Below are positions 8,431 through 18,021 of a DNA stretch of 64,000 nucleotides, piece by piece. The notes beneath the pieces were generated by a model, which saw only the letters and a list, made by a program, of their open reading frames with translations, searched no databases and was not told the origin of the DNA. The stretch is from contig NZ_RBKU01000001.1 of assembly GCF_003633615.1 (NCBI RefSeq), positions 186,001 to 250,000 of the forward strand, given 5' to 3'. How positions within the stretch are numbered: the first letter of the stretch is position 1; each line of letters opens with the position of its first letter. This DNA is from Mucilaginibacter gracilis. GTDB lineage: Bacteria; Bacteroidota; Bacteroidia; Sphingobacteriales; Sphingobacteriaceae. The translations under genes and the position numbers were made by a program.

Positions 8431-9653
8431 AAAAACTGAAAATGTTATTGGGCCTGGCCCTGTTATTATTGGTGCCGGGCTTATCACATGCCGAGGGTAT
8501 AACCGATACCCTAACCGGGATGCAACCGGTACTGGATCATGTGTATCAACAAATGCTGCCGTTATGTGCTAAACTGATCGATGTTGCCCAGGGCATTGCA
8601 GGCTTTGCCGCCCTATGGTACATCGGTTCAAGGGTTTGGAAGCAGATCGCGCAGGCGGAACCCATCGAGTTTTACCCGCTGATCAGGCCATTTGCCTTGG
8701 GGATTGCTATCGGTCTTTTTCAAACATTGGTTATCCCGGTCATGAACGGCGTTTTGCAGCCGGTCGTTGCGGTGACCAATGGCATGATGAAAGATAGCAA
8801 TTCAGCGATTACCTAACTACTGAAGCAGAAACAGGATGCGGTAAAGAACAGTACGCTATACCAAATATATGTAGGCGATGACGGCAACGGTTCGCAGGAA
8901 AAATGGTACAAATACACCCATCCAGATGACCCCAATGGTAACAACGAGGGGATCATTGATGGTTTAGGTAATGATATCAAGTTCTTTTTGGATAAGCAAT
9001 CTTATAATTTCAGGAACAGCATTAAGCAGTGGATGGCTGAAGTTCTGGAGGTGGTGTATGCCGCATCGTCTTTATGTATCAATACCCTGCGGGTTTTCTT
9101 TTTGATCGTGCTGGCCATATTGGGGCCGCTGGTATTCGGCTTATCGGTTTTCGACGGGTTCCAGCATAGTTTAACGCAATGGTTCGCCCGGTATATCAAC
9201 ATCTTTTTGTGGCTGCCTATCGCCAATATCTTCGGCAGTATCATCGGTCAGATCCAACAGGAAATGCTCAAAATGGATATTGCGCAGATCCAAAGCCAAG
9301 GCGATACTTTTTTTAACCAGACCGATGTAGCTTATTTGGTATTTCTCCTCATTGGTATTGTAGGTTACTTCTCGGTGCCGACAGTCGCCAATTTCGTGGT
9401 ACATGCACACGGTCATAACGGCATGTTACAGCGAGTTTCAGGGATAAGCAGTACTGCCGTGAGTACAACCGGAAGCATTGCCGGTGCCACCGGTTCAAGA
9501 GCCTTGAACGGTGCCGGGAACATTGCCGGCCTGCCCGGCAATATTGCTGACGGTTATTCAGGTAAGGCTGGCGGCAAGGGCACCCACGGTGCCGCAGGTC
9601 GCGCAATGGGCAAAACAGGCGCTTACGCCTATGATAAATTATCGGGTCATTAA
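8427..9653 (+). pseudogene. traJ: traJ (VirB6-like channel protein) interrupted by a stop codon
   Basis: One reading frame covers the whole gene but is broken by TAA at 8814-8816. The first part (129 residues, from ATG 8427) has a signal-like N-terminus and two hydrophobic stretches. The second part continues in the same frame with LLKQKQDAVKNSTLYQIYVG, several membrane helices and a Gly/Ala-rich tail; its first usable start is a TTG at 8988. Removing the stop gives 408 residues, normal for TraJ. No base is inserted or deleted, so this is a point mutation or a sequencing error, not a frameshift. TraJ is normally essential for transfer. Confidence 0.85.
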
Positions 9654-9663
9654 ACTTATAACT

Positions 9664-10287
9664 ATGTTTCAGCAACTCAGAAATATCGACAGTGCTTTTA
9701 AGCACATTAAACTATTCAGCTATCTGCTGATCGGCGCTTGTGTACTGATCTCCTGCTTTGCGGTTTGGAAAAGCTACCAGAGTTCGGATAATTACAAAAA
9801 CCATATTTATATCCTGGCGAACGGTAAGGCATTGGAAGCCTATGCCGCCGACCGCAAGGATAATATACCCGTTGAGATCAGGGATCATGTAAAGATGTTC
9901 CACCATGACTTTTTTACCCTCGATCCCGACGATAAAGTAATAGAGGCCAATATTACCAAAGCTTTGTATATGGCCGATGGTTCTGCAAAGACAGCTTACA
10001 GCAATCTGAAGGAGAGCGGTTATTACGCCAACCTGATCTCCGGCAATATCAGCCAGCAGGTGGAAGTGGACAGTATTGCGCTGGACATGAACCAGTACCC
10101 CTACTATTTTAAATGCTTTGCTACGGAAAGGCTGATCCGTGCTACATCGACCGTTACCCGCAGCCTGGTTACCCAGGGTTATTTGCGGAATGTATCGCGG
10201 AGCGACAATAACCCGCATGGTTTCCTGATTGAAAAATGGGAAACGCTGGAAAACAAAGACCTGTCCACTCAAAGCAAACAGCCATGA
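9664..10287 (+). CDS. traK: Conjugative transposon protein TraK (VirB8-like)
   Basis: The 207-residue protein has one N-terminal membrane helix (about residues 16-37) and a periplasmic domain, the layout of TraK/VirB8-type scaffold proteins. Characteristic segments are NIDSAFKHIKLFSYLL at the start, YMADGSAKTAYSNLKESGYY in the middle and TRSLVTQGYLRN near the end. The frame is open further upstream, to an ATG at 9511 inside traJ. The ATG at 9664 is preferred because it begins the family N-terminus and leaves only a short gap after traJ. The stop overlaps the next ATG (ATGA). Confidence 0.9.
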   Translation: MFQQLRNIDSAFKHIKLFSYLLIGACVLISCFAVWKSYQSSDNYKNHIYILANGKALEAYAADRKDNIPVEIRDHVKMFHHDFFTLDPDDKVIEANITKALYMADGSAKTAYSNLKESGYYANLISGNISQQVEVDSIALDMNQYPYYFKCFATERLIRATSTVTRSLVTQGYLRNVSRSDNNPHGFLIEKWETLENKDLSTQSKQP

Positions 10288-10505
10288 AAGTATTGAAGCG
10301 AAACAGGCAGGTTGCAGCAAAGTACAGGCAGCAAGTTATCGGGAGACTTAATGAATCGGTGGTTAAGCGGCAACGCGTACTGGCTGATTTCCTCGACCGT
10401 AAAACCCAGCATTGGAATATTGCTTCTAAGTTTTTATTCCTGTTAGGCATCTGCCTGCTTTTGGGCGCGCTAAGCTTAAGCCTGATCATCCGGGCATTTT
10501 ACTAA
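10284..10505 (+). CDS. traL: Small membrane protein, TraL position
   Basis: The 73-residue protein has a basic N-terminal half and one membrane helix near the C-terminus (about residues 49-70). It sits between traK and traM, where CTnDOT-like operons encode TraL. An in-frame ATG at 10236 would lengthen the N-terminus. The ATG at 10284 is chosen because it overlaps the traK stop in the coupled form ATGA. The assignment rests mainly on position, size and the single helix. Confidence 0.75.
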   Translation: MKVLKRNRQVAAKYRQQVIGRLNESVVKRQRVLADFLDRKTQHWNIASKFLFLLGICLLLGALSLSLIIRAFY

Positions 10506-10525
10506 TTAAATTTTTAACCGCTGCG

Positions 10526-11629
10526 ATGCAGCACAAAACAAAACCAATGAAACAAAACACAGCAGCTAACACGCAGCAACAGGAAAAGCAAAGGAAATTT
10601 CTGCTCATCCTGCCTTTATTGATCCTGCCATTCCTGACGTTAGGCTTTTACGCTTTAAGTGGCGGTAAAGGCGAAGGAAACGCACAGGTTCAGCAACAGG
10701 GCATCAATGCAAAATTGCCCGAAGCGCAGTTTAAAAATGAAAAACAGCAAACCAAAATGGGCCTTTACGACCAGGCAGCAAGAGATTCCGTATCGGAATC
10801 CAATAATACCGTTAACCCTACTTTTGGGTTTACGGATGAAAAGAGCGGCCAACCATCAACGATTCGCCGGTCAGAATTAACGGCAGACGACCACGAGCAG
10901 GCGATCAAACAAAAACTGGCTCAGATCAGTCAGGAAGTTAACAGGCCGGAACCGGTGGTTAAGCCCGCAGCAGTTCAGCAGGGAACAGACCCCAATACCG
11001 AAAAGCTGGAAAAATTGTTAAAGTCCGTGCAACAGGGTAAAACTGAAGATCCCGAAATGCAGCAATTAGGCGCTTTACTGGACAAGATACAGGCTATCCA
11101 AAACCCCGGCCTCACGCTCAGTAACCTGAAAGCAAGTTTACCACCTGTTAAAGACACCGCGTTTAAAGCCATTCCGGCAATCATTGACGGTTCCCAAAAA
11201 GTATTGCAGGGCGGTGTTGTTAAACTGCGTTTAACCGATACCATGCACTTGAAAGGTTTGGTATTCAATAAAGGGCAATTGCTTTTTGGTAACTGTACCA
11301 TCGTTAACCAGCGTTTATTACTGGATATCAAAAATATGAGGATAGGTATCGCTATTGTTCCCGTCAATCTAACGGTGTATTCCTTAGATGGGATCATCGG
11401 CCTGAATGCACCCGAAGCGGAATTAGCCGAAGCCGCAGGCAGTGGCACCGACGATGCTTTACAAAGTATGCAGTTCCTTTCCATGGATCAATCCCTGGCA
11501 ACACAGGCCGCAGGAGCGGGTATCAGTGCCGCCAAATCTTTACTCGGTAAAAAGGTTAAGCGCATAAAAGTAAAGTTGGAGGATAGCAGGCAGGTGTTAC
11601 TTCGTAACAACGATAACAAGAACCGCTAA
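10526..11629 (+). CDS. traM: Conjugative transposon protein TraM (VirB10-like)
   Basis: The 367-residue protein has a membrane helix at about residues 25-44, a long Gln-rich periplasmic linker and a C-terminal domain beginning about residue 210. This is the architecture of TraM, which bridges inner and outer membrane in Bacteroidota mating machines. The second ATG (10547, MKQNTAANTQ) may be the true start; both precede the helix. traN (DUF4138), which normally follows traM and forms the outer-membrane pore, is absent. The next gene instead belongs to the DUF3945 type, so the operon is truncated at its 3' end as well. Confidence 0.88.
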   Translation: MQHKTKPMKQNTAANTQQQEKQRKFLLILPLLILPFLTLGFYALSGGKGEGNAQVQQQGINAKLPEAQFKNEKQQTKMGLYDQAARDSVSESNNTVNPTFGFTDEKSGQPSTIRRSELTADDHEQAIKQKLAQISQEVNRPEPVVKPAAVQQGTDPNTEKLEKLLKSVQQGKTEDPEMQQLGALLDKIQAIQNPGLTLSNLKASLPPVKDTAFKAIPAIIDGSQKVLQGGVVKLRLTDTMHLKGLVFNKGQLLFGNCTIVNQRLLLDIKNMRIGIAIVPVNLTVYSLDGIIGLNAPEAELAEAAGSGTDDALQSMQFLSMDQSLATQAAGAGISAAKSLLGKKVKRIKVKLEDSRQVLLRNNDNKNR

Positions 11630-11675
11630 TAGAATTAACCATCATTCTTCACCAATAAAATAAACACCCAATATC

Positions 11676-12668
11676 ATGAACTTAAATAATTTGCAAGACC
11701 TCCAAAGGGAGCTTAAAGACTTTGGTTTTAACCCCAAAGTTACCGATGAGTTGGAAAAGAATATGAAAGCCCTACCCGGTCATTTTACGTTGAAGGATCA
11801 ATTGCCGGGGGATAAAGGCATTGTGGATATGACACTGCATTTCCACAAATCCGGCCAATCGGATAACTACGCCTTTAACAAGTTTGAAGTTACGGCGGGT
11901 AAAGTGCCGCCTACCATAGAAAATCAGCATTACATGGTGATCAGTGCCGACAAGGAAAAGCCAGATAAATTCCTGGTGAAAAATTTTGAAAGCCCCAACG
12001 AAGCGTTGGACTTCTTTAAAAAGCAAAAGGGCACGAGTGAACTGGCCGTTGGCGAAAGCGCAGAGGTTAAACAAAACCTGGCCTCTATGAAAGACGGTAA
12101 ATTAAATTACGTCAACCCTGATTTCAGGCAGGCCTATTTTAGCCCGGCTGTTTCTCAAACCTTTTATATCAAAGATGGAAAAGGTTATTCCGCTACGCAG
12201 GCGGCCAACCTGGTTCAGGACAGAACCGTGTACAGGACTGATATGATGACAAAAGAAGGCGATCCTTATAAAGCTTGGGTCAGGCTTGACTTTGATACTA
12301 AGAAGGATGATTACGGTAACCATAAGTTCAAACAGTTCCATCACCCGACCTACGGTTTTGATATGGAAAAAACATTGAACGCTTTTAAGATCAAAGAACT
12401 GGCCGAGCCGGAGAAAAAAGCTGAACTGATCAGGGCGTTTAATAATGGTGACCGGGTAGCTGTGACCGCTATCGGCAAGGATGGCAAAGAAGCTAAGGTG
12501 ATGGCTGAAGTAGTACCCCGCTATGGCAAACTTAACTTCTTTAGTGAAAAAGGTGCCATGATGAAGCGGGAACAATTTACAAAAACAGTTGCCGTAGAAA
12601 CCAGCCAAAACCGCAGCCAGTCACAAAACAAAGCACAGCAACAAAGTCAAAGCCGGGGTATCCGCTAA
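11676..12668 (+). CDS. DUF3945/DUF4099-like protein of conjugative elements
   Basis: The 330-residue soluble protein has no signal peptide or membrane helix. It contains repeated modules of the kind found in Bacteroidota mobile elements: PGHFTLKDQLPGDKGIVDMTLHF near the start, NFESPNEALDFFKKQ in the middle, and FKIKELAEPEKKAELIRAF followed by GDRVAVTAIGKDGKEAKVMAEV. The C-terminus is Gln/Ser-rich and probably disordered. Similar proteins lie in the maintenance or DNA-processing parts of such elements, sometimes fused to topoisomerase-like domains; here there is no such fusion. The function is unknown. Confidence 0.65.
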   Translation: MNLNNLQDLQRELKDFGFNPKVTDELEKNMKALPGHFTLKDQLPGDKGIVDMTLHFHKSGQSDNYAFNKFEVTAGKVPPTIENQHYMVISADKEKPDKFLVKNFESPNEALDFFKKQKGTSELAVGESAEVKQNLASMKDGKLNYVNPDFRQAYFSPAVSQTFYIKDGKGYSATQAANLVQDRTVYRTDMMTKEGDPYKAWVRLDFDTKKDDYGNHKFKQFHHPTYGFDMEKTLNAFKIKELAEPEKKAELIRAFNNGDRVAVTAIGKDGKEAKVMAEVVPRYGKLNFFSEKGAMMKREQFTKTVAVETSQNRSQSQNKAQQQSQSRGIR

Positions 12669-12732
12669 CCGGCAGGCATTCTATCCTTATTGAGTAAATA
12701 ACAGATTATATAACCATTAATAATTTAACACC

Positions 12733-12909
12733 ATGAAAAAGTTCCAGGAATTAAAAGCAATTATTGCCAATGCAGAAAGTGATGCGGTAAAATTTTATGA
12801 AAAGGGCAACAAAGCCGCAGGCAGGAGGTTGCGCGCCGCAATGCAACAAGTCAAACGCACTGCGCAAAATGTGCGTATAGCAGTAACAGCAAATAAAAAC
12901 GCGAATTAA
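12733..12909 (+). CDS. Histone H1-like small basic protein
   Basis: The 58-residue protein, MKKFQELKAIIANAESDAV and so on, contains the FYEKGNKAAGRRLR segment of Bacteroidota Hc1/histone-H1-like proteins. It is strongly basic in its second half, consistent with non-specific DNA binding. Chromosomal and element-borne copies are common in this phylum and may coat incoming or resident DNA. It begins 64 bases after the DUF3945-like gene and is followed by a strong hairpin at 12922-12962, so it is the last gene of the transfer operon. Confidence 0.85.
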   Translation: MKKFQELKAIIANAESDAVKFYEKGNKAAGRRLRAAMQQVKRTAQNVRIAVTANKNAN

Positions 12910-12921
12910 CGTAAATGCTTG

Positions 12922-12962
12922 TACAATAATGCCTGTCGGGTAACGCCGCAGGCATTATTGTA
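12922..12962. terminator. Bidirectional hairpin terminator
   Basis: Perfect 14-base arms TACAATAATGCCTG (12922-12935) and its complement (12949-12962) flank a 13-base loop. They lie between the convergent histone-like gene and the minus-strand unit that ends at 12982, so the hairpin probably serves both. Confidence 0.85.
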
Positions 12963-12981
12963 TTTCTAAATAGCAGGCAGA

Positions 12982-14157
12982 CTAACGAAATTTCGAATAG
13001 TTATCTTTCCAGAAGCTGTACTTACCGTAATCTTTCAAAATGCTCGGATACTGGTCGGTATTACTTGCTTCTACCATCGTACAGCGGTTTGCCATCACTT
13101 CTCGCGTTGCCCGCATATTGGCCATTACCATTACATAGCCATTAAAGGGCGTTTCCGGATAGGCAGAATCTTCTTTTTTCCACGTATCCCTAATCTCATC
13201 CTCTGTCAATTCAGGCATACTGACATAGTAATCATTTAGGTCCTTAACGATCTGCTGATTTGCAGTATAATTTATAAAGTCTTGCAAATCCCCCTGGTCT
13301 AAGGTTCGCTTAAAAATCTTGAAATGATTTTCCGAAATAAATAAGCCTAACGAGGGATTATAGCCCCATTTGCTCACAATATCTTTCGGATGAAGAAGCA
13401 TAGGATAAGAAATATAATACGACCATAGTACGGCGGAAAGAACCCGGTTTAAATTGAGCCAAAACAACAATGAATCCACCGTATATTCAAAATGCATTTT
13501 TCCGTTAGACCTGATCGAATGCTCAGGATTGAAGGCATGGGATGAATTGTTTGAAAGACTCTGAATTAAAGCTTGTATTTTAGCCTTTATCGGTTTACAA
13601 AAACTGTCTTTAGGAAGGAATTTGTTGATCATAACCTGATTACTGGGACATATCCCATTTTTCAGATATTCAGTAATTGGTTTGTACGAATGCGTTTCTT
13701 CGCATTTCCAATAAAAATAACAATGCCTGATATTGAACTCTAAAATTGTTCGTACAAGATGATCTGACGCTTTCAGTAGATTGTTAAATCCGGCATAGAA
13801 ATATTCACGGATTAAACTTAATCCCTCATAATAAAAATAGTTTTGTGCTGCAAACGCATCTATGGAATAATCATTATAAATGGTTCCGGTAAATATGTCT
13901 TGAACAGCACATAGAGCGAGAATATTGAATTTCATTTGCTGATAATTACTGCGGTATGGAAATTCAGTATCGTCCTCTAAAATTTCAAGCACCAGTTTGC
14001 CTTCTTCTGAAATCTTAGAAAGATCCAGGTTCAAAATTTTAACTAATGGTGTGCTACAGTCGTCATCGTAATCCGCAAATGGTAAAATAGTAATAGATTC
14101 TAAAAAATGACCATTACCATTAGCCAAAATCTTTTCGATGAACTCGTCCCTGCTCAT
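12982..14157 (-). CDS. Unknown protein paired with OLD-family ATPase
   Basis: I do not recognise the 391-residue protein. It has no signal peptide, membrane helix or nuclease motif I can name. Visible features are an acidic N-terminal part, a Cys/His/Trp-rich middle (RHCYFYWKCEETH, about residues 142-154), a segment LSNNSSHAFNPEH (about 203-215), and a C-terminal YVMVMANMRATREVMANRC. It starts 11 bases after the ATPase gene and is almost certainly co-transcribed with it, ending at the shared terminator. It is not UvrD-like (Gabija), HNH-like (Septu) or a separate TOPRIM protein (PARIS), so it would be a distinct partner. Confidence 0.7.
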   Translation of the reverse strand: MSRDEFIEKILANGNGHFLESITILPFADYDDDCSTPLVKILNLDLSKISEEGKLVLEILEDDTEFPYRSNYQQMKFNILALCAVQDIFTGTIYNDYSIDAFAAQNYFYYEGLSLIREYFYAGFNNLLKASDHLVRTILEFNIRHCYFYWKCEETHSYKPITEYLKNGICPSNQVMINKFLPKDSFCKPIKAKIQALIQSLSNNSSHAFNPEHSIRSNGKMHFEYTVDSLLFWLNLNRVLSAVLWSYYISYPMLLHPKDIVSKWGYNPSLGLFISENHFKIFKRTLDQGDLQDFINYTANQQIVKDLNDYYVSMPELTEDEIRDTWKKEDSAYPETPFNGYVMVMANMRATREVMANRCTMVEASNTDQYPSILKDYGKYSFWKDNYSKFR

Positions 14158-14168
14158 AAAACTATCAA

Positions 14169-16235
14169 TTATTTAAATGCATTTTTAGACTTGATAAACT
14201 CATACAAAGCGATGATGATTTCTTTTAAATGTGGAGATTGTTCAAAATCTGACCATTTAAATGTCTTGTCCATTGTTTTCCTGTGAACAAAATCCGCAAG
14301 CCCTTTTTTATAATAACTGTTTAATGTACCACCTGTATCTGCTTCAAAGTTTCTAAAACCGTTTTTATAGCTAATCTTGTCTTTCAAGTGTTCACCCAGT
14401 TTTACGTCAATTGAAATAGGAAAACAAGCTTCCACTTCGGCAGGATCACATTTTAGCCCTAACAAATATTGTTTGATGATATGCTCAGGCAGCAAGTTTT
14501 CAACTTCAGGAACACCAGTCTGCCGATATTTAAAATTAGATCGGTCTATTGCTTCATAAGCATCATGCTTAACTTTATTAAAATCGCTATCCGCTAAAAG
14601 AAAAACATTGGCATTGATAAAGTAAGCCTCGATTTTAGTATTAATATGATTGTGTATAGCCTTACTCTCGCTAAGGGCATACTCATGATCAAACCCATAA
14701 TGAATTAGGTTCTTTCCTCCATATTCAATAAAGGAAAAATGTAGCCCCTCTATCGGTTGAAATGACGCTTGGACTACGCTATTACAAAAAGCGTATAGAA
14801 AACCTTGCAGATAGAATCTATCTGTTACACCCTCCACCCACAACGTACAATTGCTAACTAAAACGGAAGTATTAAAAACACCTAACATTTCCAAAGTATT
14901 ATACTCATTGCCGTTGAATGTTTGAATATTGGACGAATTCTTATCCCTGCGACTAAAAACCAGCATTTCCGCGCTATTGCTCCCCAATAAAGCTCCTGAA
15001 AGAATATGATTTGAATGCGTATTAATGAATATTTTTAACTTTCTTTTTCGGATTGCTTCATTTTCAGAAATCGTCTTGATTAGAATATTCTGATAGCCGG
15101 GGTGTAAATGAGTTTCCGGTTCGTCAATAAAAATCCAACTACCCTCATCTGCTGTAAATAAAGGGAATAATAAATTGATAACCCCCTGTACACCATCACC
15201 TAGGTGATGCATCGGAACGTCATCTAATTCGTTTGGTAAACTGATTTTGATGTTTCTTTCATTTGTTCCTGAAGTTTGATGAGCAACAATATGAATGTCC
15301 GATGATTGAAAAAAAGTTTCGCCTATAAATTTTTCAAAGATTTCATAATCCTTGATTTGTTGCTTACTGCCATTTCTCGCATAAATGATTCGATCATATA
15401 ACTTATAGCCGGTTTCTATCGTCAGTTTATTGGGCGGTTTGGGAAAATACTGGTTGAGGATGGTGTTCTCGAAAATATCAGCCCCAACGCCCGAAATTGG
15501 CCTTGATGTCCGTAAAACAGGTATATAAATCAAATTGGGACTTTGTTCTTCGAACTTCAGACTGCTGATAAGCGTAAGATAATCTCCAACTCGCTGAATC
15601 ACTTTTAGTCTTAAATCACAGTGTGGTACAAGATCCCCTTCCAGTTCTTGAATTGTATAATGAATATTATCTATGATCGTAGGTGAAATTGGTTTTTGAA
15701 CGAATTTTCCGCCAATGTTTTGAGCGTCTATGTAGATTGCTTCCAATACTTTTGCGGTTTTTAGCGTGCGGTGAACTATTGTCCACATCGTTTTAAATTG
15801 ATCATTAGATCCGAGCGCCAGCAAAGTCTCATTGATGTTCTTTAAAGAATTTTGCAGTTTAGCAAAGTCTATTATGTTGCTATTTCCTGCTTCATCCGTA
15901 ACGTAATCCTTTACTGCTTTATAATCTCCGTTAGTGCCTGCACCTTGCGGAAAGATCAAATAAGCCAATTGAGTGTTTATGCTCAGCCCGGGTATGCCTG
16001 CTATCTCATCGAAAATCTGCTGGCTATTAATGTAAGCTTGGTTCAAATCAAAATTGCTTTCAAAGACGGCTTTTAGTTCGAGTTCGATCACCCGTCTTAA
16101 AAAGCGGCTTTTCCTGCTGTTATTTGCGCCAACAATAATATTCAGTTCTTTAATATTGCCTAAAAAATGGGCTTCAAGGTTATCCTTATAATATTCATTT
16201 ACTGTTCTTGGCTCATACAACCTTAAATACCTCAT
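14169..16235 (-). CDS. OLD-family AAA ATPase with TOPRIM domain
   Basis: The 688-residue protein joins an ABC/SMC-like ATPase to a TOPRIM nuclease domain. The Walker A is GANNSRKS (residues 36-43), with Asn and Arg where GxxGxGKS would have Gly. The signature is LGDGVQG (345-351), Walker B IFIDEPETHLHP (368-379) and the H-loop NTHSNH (405-410). The TOPRIM part begins with VEGVTD (Glu468) and has the DxD of LADSDFNK (Asp549, Asp551). OLD-type proteins of this shape are anti-phage effectors in several systems. It is the first gene of a two-gene minus-strand unit inside a conjugative-element remnant, a classic cargo position. The altered Walker A may slow ATP turnover (inference). Confidence 0.88.
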   Translation of the reverse strand: MRYLRLYEPRTVNEYYKDNLEAHFLGNIKELNIIVGANNSRKSRFLRRVIELELKAVFESNFDLNQAYINSQQIFDEIAGIPGLSINTQLAYLIFPQGAGTNGDYKAVKDYVTDEAGNSNIIDFAKLQNSLKNINETLLALGSNDQFKTMWTIVHRTLKTAKVLEAIYIDAQNIGGKFVQKPISPTIIDNIHYTIQELEGDLVPHCDLRLKVIQRVGDYLTLISSLKFEEQSPNLIYIPVLRTSRPISGVGADIFENTILNQYFPKPPNKLTIETGYKLYDRIIYARNGSKQQIKDYEIFEKFIGETFFQSSDIHIVAHQTSGTNERNIKISLPNELDDVPMHHLGDGVQGVINLLFPLFTADEGSWIFIDEPETHLHPGYQNILIKTISENEAIRKRKLKIFINTHSNHILSGALLGSNSAEMLVFSRRDKNSSNIQTFNGNEYNTLEMLGVFNTSVLVSNCTLWVEGVTDRFYLQGFLYAFCNSVVQASFQPIEGLHFSFIEYGGKNLIHYGFDHEYALSESKAIHNHINTKIEAYFINANVFLLADSDFNKVKHDAYEAIDRSNFKYRQTGVPEVENLLPEHIIKQYLLGLKCDPAEVEACFPISIDVKLGEHLKDKISYKNGFRNFEADTGGTLNSYYKKGLADFVHRKTMDKTFKWSDFEQSPHLKEIIIALYEFIKSKNAFK

Positions 16236-16339
16236 TGCGTTTTAGATAATTGAAAAGGATAAATTTAGTATTAATATTCATTGCGGTTTTATTATTGCGG
16301 TTTTTGTTTAATATTGAATACCTATAACCAGCTTTGATC

Positions 16340-17200
16340 ATGAGAGCCAAATTTGAAGAGAAAACCTACGAAAACTATTTTAACGCCGAATTAGATACTA
16401 AGACCGATATATTCTTTCCGTTAGGGCAGGTACAGGAGGGCTATTTAGGCTTTGATTCATCTGCATACTCCAGGAGTCGCAGACTTTGGCGAAACGTTGG
16501 TTATCCATTTTGGTTTTACCCCCATTTTGGCGGCGTAGACTTGCGTGAGATCGCTGACGAAATGGAACATCACTTGGGCATTGCTATCGATGATATGCCT
16601 CGTATGAAAGCAAACCTTTTATTTCAGTACAAGCGACCGCAATATATAACCTTGTCTTCTGGCAGCGAATGGGGACACTGGAACCAGCCATACTTTAGAT
16701 ACGATATTTACCAGGAACAGCAGGATTTGCTTATGCAGATCCATCAGCAATTTACCGATAGGCTGTTAATTCTATACGCATCGCCTACTGCGCATGATAT
16801 TAACGTACTCGTTGGCAAAAAAAAGAATAACGAAATTATCAGCTCATCAAATTTCACCGAGTGCCACAAATTAGATGGGCACCACCGAAATACGTATGTA
16901 GAAGCTGGCTTACATTCAATAGCTTGCAGCGACCCTGAAAATATAGAAAAACTCGACCTTTTAGGTCGATTGGAGCAATTCTCAAATAACGACAATAAAG
17001 AACAACGCAACCGCGACTTCATTATTAACTTTAGGAAAAGGCTGATTAGTATTGTTGCAGAAAACGCTTATTACGGGCAGTCACTAAAAATCTTGGAAGA
17101 AAACCTACCCAAGGTTTACAATTATGAATTGTTATATAGCTTTCTTGTTATGCAAAACTTTAAAAACTTAACCGGTGTGCAATGGCTGGTGAAAATTTAA
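16340..17200 (+). CDS. Unknown protein, possible PD-(D/E)xK fold
   Basis: This 286-residue protein is not assigned with confidence. It opens with FEEKTYENYFNAELD and GQVQEGYLGFDSSAY. It later has GVDLREIADEMEHH (about residues 57-70), NLLFQYKRPQY (about 93-103), YFRYDIYQEQ and ILYASPTAHD. The order Asp, Glu, then QxK on a hydrophobic strand resembles restriction-endonuclease-like folds, but spacing and missing relatives keep this tentative. The ATG at 16340 is used; a TTG at 16334 is also in frame. It diverges from the OLD-type ATPase and is followed 57 bases later by an AbiV-like gene, so it belongs to the same defence cargo. Confidence 0.6.
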   Translation: MRAKFEEKTYENYFNAELDTKTDIFFPLGQVQEGYLGFDSSAYSRSRRLWRNVGYPFWFYPHFGGVDLREIADEMEHHLGIAIDDMPRMKANLLFQYKRPQYITLSSGSEWGHWNQPYFRYDIYQEQQDLLMQIHQQFTDRLLILYASPTAHDINVLVGKKKNNEIISSSNFTECHKLDGHHRNTYVEAGLHSIACSDPENIEKLDLLGRLEQFSNNDNKEQRNRDFIINFRKRLISIVAENAYYGQSLKILEENLPKVYNYELLYSFLVMQNFKNLTGVQWLVKI

Positions 17201-17257
17201 TGCCGAAAGCTGTGTTGAAATAATAGTGAAACCTAATCTGATTAATACATTTGATAC

Positions 17258-17947
17258 ATGCCTGTAAGTAAATCCGTTAGTAAATTCCGCAGTCTGAGTA
17301 AACAACAATGCTTAGATGTTTATCCGAGTATTAGATTGAATGCCGCTAAACATTTTCATGCCGCTAAACTGCTTGCCGCAAACCTGGATTTTGGTAATGG
17401 CATCGCTCACCTCATCCTTGGCACGGAGGAACAAGTTAAAGCTGCGGTACTCATGCTACAAGCTTATGATTTCCCGGTTAGGGATATCAAGAACTATGAT
17501 AAGTTATTTTACTTACATGCGGCCAGGCATAATGTGCTGAAGGAATTTCACTCAATTTTTGTCTTTGCCGACAGTGTTATGAAATACCGCGCAGTAAGGC
17601 AACGAACAAAGGGTGGGGACAATTTCGCTAAAATGTTCATGGATGGTCTGTTAGCTGTTAAGGATGGCCTTGAAAATTACCAATGGTGGGATAGTGCAGA
17701 CAAACTCAAACAAAACTGCTTTTATTTAGACTATACGGATGAAGGCATGATTGATCCTGCAAGAATTGGTGTCCTGCAATGGGAAACCACTTTCAAATTT
17801 ATTACTAAGGTTACTCATGATCTACAAGAGCTTACAGAAACCATCGTCGGTGCATCTGGTAAAGAGCTTGCGGAGTTTCGTCAGCAATTCATCGACGGCG
17901 AAATCGGCGACCTGATGGCTGAATCAATTGTGAGGAAACGGGTATGA
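17258..17947 (+). CDS. AbiV-like abortive infection protein
   Basis: The 229-residue helical protein resembles the AbiV family. It has an N-terminal SIRLNAAKHFHAAKLLAAN helix, then HLILGTEEQVKAAVLMLQAY where the family has the LxxxAxEExxKA helix. The motif NYDKLFYLHAARHNVLKEF follows, where AbiV proteins have KLFxxHxxK. The Lactococcus AbiV blocks phage translation by binding the phage protein SaV, and the fold belongs to the HEPN-like group. No canonical Rx4-6H pair is obvious here. It lies between two unrecognised genes on the same strand. The family call is by pattern only. Confidence 0.65.
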   Translation: MPVSKSVSKFRSLSKQQCLDVYPSIRLNAAKHFHAAKLLAANLDFGNGIAHLILGTEEQVKAAVLMLQAYDFPVRDIKNYDKLFYLHAARHNVLKEFHSIFVFADSVMKYRAVRQRTKGGDNFAKMFMDGLLAVKDGLENYQWWDSADKLKQNCFYLDYTDEGMIDPARIGVLQWETTFKFITKVTHDLQELTETIVGASGKELAEFRQQFIDGEIGDLMAESIVRKRV

Positions 17948-18021
17948 CGGCACCACCTTTTGTTTTGATTATACTCTGATTACGATTTTATCCAAGTATT
18001 TTTACCCAATATTACTACTTT

